DNA of 5,350 nucleotides from an uncultured Lachnospiraceae bacterium (GTDB taxonomy: Bacteria > Bacillota > Clostridia > Lachnospirales > Lachnospiraceae), in contig CAMALN010000131.1 in the NCBI GenBank assembly GCA_945836565.1, positions 1 to 5,350 on the forward strand, in the 5' to 3' direction. Shown here one piece after another: positions 1 to 5,350 of this stretch; within the stretch, counting starts at the first letter, position 1; each line of letters begins with the position of its first letter. A program made the translations under genes and the position numbers. The notes beneath the pieces were generated by a model. That model was not told the DNA's origin. It did not search any database and was given only the letters and a program-made list of their open reading frames with translations.

Positions 1-828
1 ATAATTTATATTCAGATATATTACCTTTGCACCTGCATAATCCTTAGTAAAGCTATGCATAAACTCCGGTCTTGCACCTCTAAAGCCGTATACAGACTGA
101 TCATCATCTCCAACCACCAAAAGATTATTGGTAGGATTTGCCAAAAGTTTCAAAATCTCATATTGAATTTTATTACTATCCTGGAATTCGTCCACCATAA
201 TGTACTTAAATATTTTACGACAGCTATCAAGAATATCCTGTCTGGATGTAAGAAGCTCATAACACATTACCAACATGTCGTCAAAATCTATCTTGCCCAT
301 ACTTCTCATTCGGTTATGGAAGCTTTTATATATACTCTTAAATTCAGACTCAGGCATATCCTTGCTGTAATAGCTGTCTATATCAAGCATATCACATTTC
401 ACTATACCGATTTGAGCTATAATATTACTGACAACCTCATCCCTGTTACCGTAATTTTCAGCTTCTATCGAAAGCTCTGACATAATCTGTTCTATAAGTT
501 TTCTCTTATCCGTCTCGGAAATAACACAGGAATTATCCAGCTTATATGCTGTCTTGATAATCCAAAAGAAAATAGAATGAAAGGTTCCGAATCTGACCGA
601 ATAGTCAGAACCTTCTGTCAACTGCTTAAACCTTGTCTCCATCTCGTTTGCAGCAGCCTTTGTAAATGTAATAACAAGAATATCTGCGGGCTTAATACCC
701 GCAGATTCTATCATGTACTTTATTCTATGTGTTATAACGGTGGTTTTTCCAGAACCGGGACCGGCAACTATCATCATCGGCCCTTCTACATGCGATACAG
801 CATCTGATTGTTCTTGATTAAATACCAT
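1..828 (-). CDS. UvrD/PcrA-like superfamily 1 DNA helicase, N-terminal 276 residues (3' end outside window)
   Basis: Translating the minus strand from ATG at 828 gives an uninterrupted frame to the window edge. The visible motifs, in order, are those of an SF1A 3'-5' DNA helicase: Q motif FNQEQSDAV (residues 3-11), Walker A AGPGSGKTT (22-30), motif Ia ITFTKAAANEM (about 53-63), FGTFHS (80-85), Walker B VDEFQD (212-217), and motif III VGDDDQSVYGFRGARP (about 239-254). The frame ends at NY (275-276), where the family's NYR motif begins. Roughly half of a typical 600-730-residue protein is therefore present, and domains 1B and 2A/2B are partly or wholly missing. The start overlaps the stop of the SEC-C gene as TAATG, with GGAG ten bases upstream, so translation is probably coupled. 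By family knowledge it unwinds DNA using ATP in the cytoplasm. Walker A with AGPGSGKT, where housekeeping PcrA usually has AGAGSGKT, suggests an accessory paralogue. That last point is inference, so no symbol is given. Confidence 0.93.
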   Translation of the reverse strand, partial: MVFNQEQSDAVSHVEGPMMIVAGPGSGKTTVITHRIKYMIESAGIKPADILVITFTKAAANEMETRFKQLTEGSDYSVRFGTFHSIFFWIIKTAYKLDNSCVISETDKRKLIEQIMSELSIEAENYGNRDEVVSNIIAQIGIVKCDMLDIDSYYSKDMPESEFKSIYKSFHNRMRSMGKIDFDDMLVMCYELLTSRQDILDSCRKIFKYIMVDEFQDSNKIQYEILKLLANPTNNLLVVGDDDQSVYGFRGARPEFMHSFTKDYAGAKVIYLNINY

Positions 829-1334
829 TACTGATTAGCTCCACAACACTTCTTATACTTCTTACCACTTCCGCATGGACATGGATCATTACGTCCTACC
901 TTAGGTGGCTTAACGATTGTATGTGAGCTCTTCTCAATCTTATAGAGCTCTTTTCTTCTATCCTCAGTAAGAAGAGCATCCCACTCCGGAAGTGTATACA
1001 ACCACTCAGCATTGCATCCAACCATATTCATGTAGAGCTTCTCTTTATCATATGCAAGAGCAACCTCAGAATCCTCAGTAACATCATCAAGATTGTTGCT
1101 TTCTATAAGGCTGTCATCTATTCCGTCAAGGAAACCAATCATAAGCTCTATGGTGAGGTCAAAATGCTCTGCAAGCTCCTTTACTGTACCCTTTGCAAAC
1201 TGCTCAGGATTTGAAAGTATCTCCTTGTAAACTCTCTTTTCATTCTCAAAATAGTTTAACCAAAACTCTTTTCCTTCAGGTGTTCTGTCATCAAGTCCGT
1301 ATGCGTGTGAACGCCAGTCCTTTAATAATCCCAT
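828..1334 (-). CDS. Small protein with C-terminal SEC-C zinc-binding motif
   Basis: This 168-residue protein ends in a textbook SEC-C motif: [18 protein letters not shown] (residues 147-164). Cys152, Cys154, Cys163 and Cys164 form the CXCX8CC zinc site, the same module found at the C-terminus of SecA, where it binds SecB. Residues 1-140 look soluble and mostly helical, rich in Glu, Asp, Leu and Lys, with no signal peptide or membrane segment. I do not recognise them as a named enzyme domain. The start is supported by AGGAG (1343-1347) eight bases upstream of ATG. The gene overlaps the helicase gene by TAATG, so the two probably form one transcriptional unit. The SEC-C module suggests a zinc-dependent contact with a protein partner, but which partner is unknown. 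Stand-alone SEC-C proteins are common in Firmicutes and mostly uncharacterised. Confidence 0.9.
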   Translation of the reverse strand: MGLLKDWRSHAYGLDDRTPEGKEFWLNYFENEKRVYKEILSNPEQFAKGTVKELAEHFDLTIELMIGFLDGIDDSLIESNNLDDVTEDSEVALAYDKEKLYMNMVGCNAEWLYTLPEWDALLTEDRRKELYKIEKSSHTIVKPPKVGRNDPCPCGSGKKYKKCCGANQ

Positions 1335-1342
1335 AGTAAGTT

Positions 1343-1347
1343 CTCCT
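1343..1347 (-). promoter_or_regulatory. Ribosome binding site of the SEC-C gene
   Basis: AGGAG on the minus strand lies eight bases before the ATG at 1334. It fixes the start of the SEC-C protein and marks the left end of the intergenic control region. Confidence 0.75.
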
Positions 1348-1377
1348 ATAATATATTGTAGTTCTTGTATCCTTTAC

Positions 1378-1393
1378 ATACTTTGCAAAGTAT
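1378..1393. promoter_or_regulatory. Perfect 16-base palindrome, possible operator
   Basis: ATACTTTGCAAAGTAT reads identically on both strands. It lies 44 bases upstream of the SEC-C start codon and just downstream of a TTGACC -35-like box. That is where a repressor dimer would cover the promoter spacer and -10 region. A perfect no-spacer palindrome of this length fits a DNA operator better than an RNA hairpin, which would have only a six-pair stem around TGCA. The cognate regulator is not in the window. The operator role is inference. Confidence 0.45.
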
Positions 1394-1406
1394 ATCAAAA
1401 GGTCAA
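1383..1406 (-). promoter_or_regulatory. Weak candidate promoter for the SEC-C/helicase unit
   Basis: A good -35-like hexamer TTGACC (1406-1401, minus strand) is followed after 17 bases by AAGTAT, which matches the -10 consensus at only three of six positions. A better -10-like TACAAT lies further down (about 1362-1367) but has no matching -35 at the right distance. The promoter is therefore plausible by place (a gap, facing the SEC-C gene) but not well supported by sequence. Confidence 0.3.
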
Positions 1407-1429
1407 GGTATTTTCAACATATTTTTTAT

Positions 1430-1473
1430 ATTCGCATCATATTTGCATCATATTCGTATCATATTTCGTATAC
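1430..1473. repeat. 11-base tandem repeat, three copies plus a decayed fourth
   Basis: On the plus strand the units are ATTCGCATCAT (1430-1440), ATTTGCATCAT (1441-1451) and ATTCGTATCAT (1452-1462), followed by the decayed ATTTCGTATAC (1463-1473). Copies 2 and 3 each differ from copy 1 by one base. The array lies between the permease stop codon and the candidate SEC-C promoter. Its period is close to one turn of the DNA helix. I find no coding frame or strong hairpin in it. Confidence 0.8.
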
Positions 1474-1488
1474 TATTCATACCATAAG

Positions 1489-2769
1489 CTACTCGTATCT
1501 TAATGCATCAATAGGGTTAAGATTGGCAGCCTTAACTGAAGGAATGAATCCAAATATAATTCCTATAACCATAGAAAATACAACAGAAATAGCAATCGCA
1601 CTTCCGCTTATAGCCACCGGAACCGAAGCAACATCAGATACGATATATGCAAGTCCTATACCTGCCCCGACTCCAAGTATACCTCCAAGGCTTGTAAGCA
1701 CTGCAGCTTCAGTAAGGAATTGTCCGAGAATAACCTTCTTTCTGGCACCGAGGGCTTTCTTAAGACCAATTTCTCTGGTACGCTCTGTAACCGATACAAG
1801 CATAATGTTCATAACACCTATACCACCAACAATAAGAGATATACCTGCAATCCATATCAGCTGCTTACTTGTAGCATTTGACAGGTCCTGAAGCTCCTTA
1901 GTCTTCTGCATAAGGTCTTCACCCTTATATTTTGCATTCTGAGTTGTTCCCTCCTGGCTAGGCTCTGCGGAATAACCTACTATGCGAGAGTTAAGAAGCT
2001 CTGCTGTCTTCTTTCCTGCATCTGTCATATCCTCAGTCCTTGTTGCCTTAAGTACAACATTATAAGGCTCATCAAAGCCATACAGCATAGGCCACATATT
2101 ATCAGGCACAAAGAATTTTCCCTGTGAATCCTGACCATAATATGTATACCATTCGTTAATATCCTTTACTACAGGCTCAAATTTATCTGTCTCTGAAACA
2201 ACTCCGACTACGGTGAATACCTCTTTATTTATCTCTACCGATTTACCAACCGGATTTTCATTATTAAAAAGAGTTTCAGCGGCTGTTTCATCCATAATAA
2301 TCATTTTTTTATTATTAGACCTGTCATCCTCCGTAAAGCTTCTTCCGCTTACAAGCGAATATCCCTCCACATCAAAATAATTATCGTCTATTCCATAGAT
2401 AGTTCCGCCCTGAGCAGAATTTTTCTGATAATATACACCTTCCATTACATATCCGGTTCTGTATGCTGATGCCTTTGCAACCTCATCTATGTCAAGTATC
2501 AATGTCATAAGCTCATCATCAATCATCGGAACACCGGAAAGTGAAGAGCCATTGCCTGAGGTATATGTCCAGTCACCATCATATATCTGAACATGAACCA
2601 CATTGTCACCTGCACCGATAAGATTGTCCTTTATCTGCTCATTTGTACCCTTTATAGTTGATACTATGGCTATAATGGCTGCAATTCCTATGATAATACC
2701 AAGCATTGTAAGGAAGGAACGCAGCTTATGTGACCATATACCCTGAAAAGATAATCTTAAATTCTCCAT
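1489..2769 (-). CDS. MacB/FtsX-type ABC transporter permease
   Basis: This 426-residue permease has the MacB layout. There is an N-terminal membrane segment (about 18-38) after the amphipathic start ENLRLSFQGIWSHKLRSFL. A large extracytoplasmic MacB periplasmic-core-like domain follows (about 40-300), then three C-terminal membrane segments (about 303-325, 353-377 and 388-411). The FtsX-family cytoplasmic loop SVTERTREIGLKKALGAR (about 326-343) and the closing LNPIDALRYE are strongly typical. Length is normal for Gram-positive MacB-like permeases, which lack the fused ATPase of Gram-negative MacB. GGAGG (2776-2780) lies six bases before the ATG, and the adaptor gene stops just upstream. By family knowledge such proteins couple cytoplasmic ATP hydrolysis to mechanical movement of the outer domain and export of peptides, lipids or drugs. 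YknZ of Bacillus subtilis is the nearest named comparison. The substrate is unknown. Confidence 0.95.
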   Translation of the reverse strand: MENLRLSFQGIWSHKLRSFLTMLGIIIGIAAIIAIVSTIKGTNEQIKDNLIGAGDNVVHVQIYDGDWTYTSGNGSSLSGVPMIDDELMTLILDIDEVAKASAYRTGYVMEGVYYQKNSAQGGTIYGIDDNYFDVEGYSLVSGRSFTEDDRSNNKKMIIMDETAAETLFNNENPVGKSVEINKEVFTVVGVVSETDKFEPVVKDINEWYTYYGQDSQGKFFVPDNMWPMLYGFDEPYNVVLKATRTEDMTDAGKKTAELLNSRIVGYSAEPSQEGTTQNAKYKGEDLMQKTKELQDLSNATSKQLIWIAGISLIVGGIGVMNIMLVSVTERTREIGLKKALGARKKVILGQFLTEAAVLTSLGGILGVGAGIGLAYIVSDVASVPVAISGSAIAISVVFSMVIGIIFGFIPSVKAANLNPIDALRYE

Positions 2770-2780
2770 AACCTTCCTCC

Positions 2781-4277
2781 CTAATATCCATAGAATTCAT
2801 CAATAGTTCCACGTCTTGATTTGACTCCCTCTACCGCATCAGCAGTATACGGAAATGCTATATAATCATCCTGTGATAGTCCGCTCAATATCTCAACCTC
2901 ACTGCCCAAATATGTCTTTCCTACACTTACATAGGTCTTCTTAAGCTTTCCGTCTACCTCCTTCATGACATATCTCTTTCCGCCTTCTTTTCTTATGAAA
3001 GCAACAGGAATTGTCATAATATAATCTGACGATGAAGCTTCATCATATATTACAGGCTTATTTACCTGAAGATACATTCCCTGTGTAAGGTCATCTGCAT
3101 CCAAAACAGATATCTCAACAGGATAATAGCTTTCGTTTGCGCCCCAGCTGCTATATGAAGTATTCGGAATCATCCCGACATCTGAAACGGTTCCTGTATA
3201 CGTCATTCCTGTATCATAGCAATAAAGCTCCATCTCATCACCGATGCTTGTATCAGCAAGGCTGTATTCGCCTACATATGCTTCTATGGTTAAGCCCTCG
3301 CTATTTGATATAACAATCAATGGCTTGTTTTCATTTATGGCTGTCTCTTCATCTATAAGAGAAGTTACTACACCATCGTAATTTGAATAAAGCTCCGGAG
3401 AACTATTCTGGTTAAGCATTATCTCATATGCTATCTCCTCAAGAGCTGCTGAAACCTTCGCATCACGAATCTCAGCTTCCTTTGCCTTGATTGCTTTATC
3501 AAGCTCATCTCTTGTATACATCATCTCGCCATTATCATCAATATCATCAACCGGAGCCTCAGTCGTAGGTGCTTCTGTAGTTGTAGGAGCCTCGGTTGTT
3601 GGCGCCTCGGTTGTTGGCGCCTCGGTTGTTGGTGCCTCGGTTGTTGGTGCCTCGGTTGTAGGCTCCTCTGTTGCCGATGCTTCCGTTGTTGGTTCCTCAG
3701 TAGTCGTCGCTTCGGTCGTTGGTTCTTCAGTAACCGGCACTTCAGTCGTTGGTTCCTCTGTTACCGGTGCTTCGGTCGTTGGTGCTTCTGTTACAGGCTC
3801 CTCAGTGGTAGGTGCCTGTGTAGTCGGAGGCTTTGGCATATCCTCTATAGGTGTGATTTCCTTAAGTCTCTTTAAATCTCTCTCAAGCGAGGTTACATTG
3901 TTTTGAGCAAGTGCAACACTGGCCTTCTTACTGTCAAGCTGGAGCTGCTGTGCAGTTAAATCATATTTTAGTATCAAATCGCCGGCTTTAACCTGCTGTC
4001 CCTCATAAACCATTATCTCGTCGATTTTGGTAGTATTGGTAATGTATACCTTCTGAGACATACTGGACACAACACGTCCCTCATAGCTTGAATCTCCTTC
4101 TCCCCACATGCTTGCATCAGAACAAATGGAACTAACCGGTATTGTCAGTACCTCTTTCTTATTTTGATTATTTTTCTTTACAAAAGACAGGATAATAATT
4201 GTAGCGACTATAACAACAGCAACGATTGCCAAGATAACAATCAGTTTTATTATTTTGCTTTTATTCGATTTTGCCAT
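2781..4277 (-). CDS. Membrane-fusion (adaptor) protein of the MacB-type exporter, with a large PTTEA-repeat insert
   Basis: This 498-residue protein has a short basic N-terminus and one membrane anchor (about 11-33). No lipobox is seen. A first lipoyl-like half motif (about 75-106, including YEGQQVKAGDLILKYD) leads into a predicted helix (about 108-142). Residues 151-241 are 18 PTTEA-like units. A second charged helix follows (about 252-289), then the second lipoyl half (about 297-325, SNYDGVVTSLID), a beta-barrel-like part (about 326-408) and a membrane-proximal C-terminal domain. This is the MacA/HlyD/YknX order, with the repeat exactly at the hairpin tip. AAGGAGG (4285-4291) lies seven bases before ATG, and the start is two bases after the ATPase stop. 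By family role it sits outside the membrane and links to the permease. Without an outer membrane the hairpin has no TolC-like partner, so the insert may instead reach into the cell wall (inference). Confidence 0.93.
   Translation of the reverse strand: MAKSNKSKIIKLIVILAIVAVVIVATIIILSFVKKNNQNKKEVLTIPVSSICSDASMWGEGDSSYEGRVVSSMSQKVYITNTTKIDEIMVYEGQQVKAGDLILKYDLTAQQLQLDSKKASVALAQNNVTSLERDLKRLKEITPIEDMPKPPTTQAPTTEEPVTEAPTTEAPVTEEPTTEVPVTEEPTTEATTTEEPTTEASATEEPTTEAPTTEAPTTEAPTTEAPTTEAPTTTEAPTTEAPVDDIDDNGEMMYTRDELDKAIKAKEAEIRDAKVSAALEEIAYEIMLNQNSSPELYSNYDGVVTSLIDEETAINENKPLIVISNSEGLTIEAYVGEYSLADTSIGDEMELYCYDTGMTYTGTVSDVGMIPNTSYSSWGANESYYPVEISVLDADDLTQGMYLQVNKPVIYDEASSSDYIMTIPVAFIRKEGGKRYVMKEVDGKLKKTYVSVGKTYLGSEVEILSGLSQDDYIAFPYTADAVEGVKSRRGTIDEFYGY
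3555..3827 (-). repeat. Array of 18 PTTEA-like codon repeats inside the adaptor gene
   Basis: Residues 151-241 are made of 18 units of mostly five residues. Half nearest the N-terminus shows a ten-residue higher-order rhythm in which PTTEA alternates with PVTEE-like units. The other half is nearly uniform PTTEA. One unit, PTTTEA (231-236), carries an extra Thr codon, which keeps the frame. At DNA level the stretch 3601-3660 is four 15-base units differing by only single bases, so recent duplication or slippage is likely. The older units have drifted in sequence. Confidence 0.95.
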
Positions 4278-4279
4278 AA

Positions 4280-5047
4280 CTACACCTCCTTATCTGAGGC
4301 GTCAGAATCCCCATAGTCTTGAGCATCTGTCTCGTATTTTTCTCTTTCAATGTCATCATACTGTGAAGCAATATGATTATGTTCATCTAATATCTGTCCG
4401 TCAACTATTTTGATTACTCTGTCAGCATAGCTTGCAATCTCATCTGAATGAGTAATCATAATAATAGTGATACCCTGCTTATGAAGCTCAGAAAAAAGCT
4501 CCATTACCTGTACTCCTGACTTGGAATCAAGTGCACCTGTAGGCTCATCAGCAAGCAGTATCTTCGGCTTGTTTATCATAGCTCTGGCTATAGCTACTCT
4601 CTGCTTCTGTCCGCCGGAAAGCTGGGTAGGCTTGAAATTAACTCTATCCTCAAGGCCTACAAGTGATAATGCCTCTATACATCTTTCTTTTCTATATCTT
4701 CTTGGCACGCCTGCATACTGAAGCGGCAATGCAACATTATCCAGTGCTGACTGCTTTGGAAGCAGATTAAAGGTCTGGAATACAAAGCCGATATATTCGT
4801 TTCTTACCTTTGCAAGCTCCTTGTCGCTATAATTTTCTATGGCCTTTCCATCCAGAATATACGTACCCGAGGTTGCCTGATCCAGACAACCTATGATATT
4901 CATAAGCGTAGATTTACCGGAGCCTGAAGGGCCCATAATTGCCACATATTCGCCTTCCTCTACTGAGAAATTGATGTCCTTCAATACAGGAACCTCCATG
5001 TTGCCCTGAAGATAGGTCTTATATATGTTTGACATCTCCAATATCAT
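4280..5047 (-). CDS. ABC transporter ATPase, MacB/LolD type
   Basis: Starting at ATG 5047 the protein has 255 residues. It holds every ABC ATPase motif: Walker [10 protein letters not shown] (39-47), Q-loop FQTFNLLP (Gln91), signature LSGGQ (143-147), Walker B ILLADE (163-168), D-loop ALDS and H-loop His200. The Q-loop context FQTFNLLP and the DEPTGALDS run are typical of the MacB/LolD/YknY group. The protein acts in the cytoplasm as a dimer powering the downstream permease. The gene overlaps the upstream acidic-repeat gene as TAATG and ends two bases before the adaptor start. A TTG at 5053 in the same frame would add two residues, but it lies only four bases from the AAGGAGG site, so ATG is preferred. 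The last 25 or so residues form an acidic tail ([13 protein letters not shown], ending DSDASDKEV) beyond the usual domain end. Its function is unknown. Confidence 0.95.
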   Translation of the reverse strand: MILEMSNIYKTYLQGNMEVPVLKDINFSVEEGEYVAIMGPSGSGKSTLMNIIGCLDQATSGTYILDGKAIENYSDKELAKVRNEYIGFVFQTFNLLPKQSALDNVALPLQYAGVPRRYRKERCIEALSLVGLEDRVNFKPTQLSGGQKQRVAIARAMINKPKILLADEPTGALDSKSGVQVMELFSELHKQGITIIMITHSDEIASYADRVIKIVDGQILDEHNHIASQYDDIEREKYETDAQDYGDSDASDKEV

Positions 5048-5350
5048 TAGCAACCGACCTCCTTGTCATATAGGAAATCAGTACCATTTGCACCAACAGG
5101 TTCACCTTCATTTTTTATATCATCATACGAGTTTGATTCAGTCTCCTTTATAACTGAAATTCCATCATTACCTTCATTATCTATATTTTCTATAGTTTCT
5201 TCATCTTCATTATCGTACTCGTATGCCTCATCATCAATTATACCATCTTCATTTATGCCATCTTCCATCATTCCATCTTCAATCATTCCATCTTCAATCA
5301 TTCCATCTTCCATCATTCCATCTTCCATCATTCCGTCTTCGAACATTCCA
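5047..5350 (-). CDS. Unrecognised acidic protein with Met/Glu/Asp/Gly pentapeptide repeats, C-terminal part only
   Basis: The frame is open to the right window edge, so the real start lies outside. The Met at 5346 is just one repeat residue, since the codon before it is Gly and continues the pattern. At least seven five-residue units are visible (MFEDG, MMEDG, MMEDG, MIEDG, MIEDG, MMEDG, INEDG), followed by a strongly acidic stretch (DNEDEETIENIDNEGND) and the end FLYDKEVGC. No membrane segment or enzyme motif is visible in this part. Its stop overlaps the ATPase start as TAATG, and the ATPase ribosome binding site lies inside its last codons, so it belongs to the export operon. It could be the tail of another adaptor or of a secreted or surface protein handled by the exporter. 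With only the tail in view I do not assign a function. Confidence 0.75.
   Translation of the reverse strand, partial: GMFEDGMMEDGMMEDGMIEDGMIEDGMMEDGINEDGIIDDEAYEYDNEDEETIENIDNEGNDGISVIKETESNSYDDIKNEGEPVGANGTDFLYDKEVGC
5058..5064 (-). promoter_or_regulatory. Ribosome binding site of the ATPase gene, inside the upstream gene
   Basis: AAGGAGG on the minus strand lies ten bases before ATG 5047 and only four before the in-frame TTG 5053. The first spacing is slightly long but workable and the second is too short, which decides the start in favour of ATG. The site encodes Lys-Glu-Val near the C-terminus of the upstream acidic protein. Confidence 0.7.
5242..5350 (-). repeat. 15-base coding repeat (M-M/I-E-D-G units)
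   Basis: Seven successive units of 15 bases, each close to TTCCATCTTCCATCA on the plus strand, encode a methionine-rich acidic pentapeptide. The units nearest the window edge are almost identical. Those nearer the C-terminus (INEDG, then IIDDE) have decayed. The array continues beyond the window, so its total size is not known. Confidence 0.9.

Noticed and set aside
55..807. Two plus-strand open frames opposite the helicase
   Set aside because: The opposite strand encodes a helicase with all motifs in order, so these are antisense shadows. Their translations show no recognisable domain.
1430..1473. CRISPR remnant or attachment site from the 11-base repeats
   Set aside because: There are no spacers, the units are too short, and no integrase or cas gene is near.
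1523..1891. Plus-strand open frame opposite the permease C-terminus
   Set aside because: It mirrors the conserved FtsX domain on the minus strand and has no supporting features of its own.
3555..3827. CRISPR-like array suggested by regular short repeats
   Set aside because: Units are contiguous 15-base codon repeats without spacers, in frame in a real protein.
3487..3906. Plus-strand frame rich in Val/Gly/Ala/Ser repeats (VVGAS units)
   Set aside because: It is the antisense reading of the PTTEA repeat. The repetitive look is inherited from the minus-strand codons.
4521..4721. Short plus-strand frame opposite the ATPase
   Set aside because: It lies entirely opposite the signature and Walker B region of a clear ABC ATPase.
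5045..5053. TTG at 5053 as the ATPase start
   Set aside because: Only four bases separate it from AAGGAGG, while ATG at 5047 overlaps the previous stop in the usual coupled manner.
5344..5346. ATG at 5346 as the start of the acidic protein
   Set aside because: The frame continues upstream with a Gly codon that keeps the repeat phase, so this Met is an internal repeat residue.

Overview
The window reads as part of a low-GC, Gram-positive genome. The likeliest group is the Clostridia, family Lachnospiraceae. This rests on strong AAGGAGG-type ribosome binding sites, AT-rich codon use, a MacB-type exporter whose adaptor has a single N-terminal membrane anchor and no lipobox, and Thr/Glu/Pro linkers of the kind that are common there. 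The taxonomic call is inference. All convincing genes lie on the minus strand, so the window is described from right to left. No convincing plus-strand gene was found.

Right part (5350 down to 1489): a tightly packed export operon. It begins with the 3' end of an unrecognised acidic protein built on a Met/Glu/Asp/Gly pentapeptide repeat, whose start lies outside the window. This overlaps (TAATG) an ABC ATPase of the MacB/LolD type. Next comes a membrane-fusion (adaptor) protein, and then a MacB/FtsX-type permease. Together these make a tripartite exporter like the MacAB and YknXYZ systems. The substrate cannot be read from the sequence. The most unusual element is an array of 18 Pro-Thr-Thr-Glu-Ala-like units placed in the adaptor where the tip of its alpha-helical hairpin should be.

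Middle part (1488 to 1335): a 154-base intergenic gap. It holds three tandem copies (plus a decayed fourth) of an 11-base repeat, a possible -35 box, and a perfect 16-base palindrome that may be an operator. No rho-independent terminator is visible after the permease gene.

Left part (1334 to 1): a two-gene unit. A small protein with a C-terminal SEC-C zinc-binding motif overlaps (TAATG) the start of a UvrD/PcrA-like superfamily 1 helicase. The helicase gene runs off the left edge after helicase motif III. The two are likely co-translated.

I do not see a wholly new system. The points worth a second look are the repeat-bearing extracytoplasmic adaptor with its acidic repeat-bearing upstream partner, and the repeat/palindrome control region.
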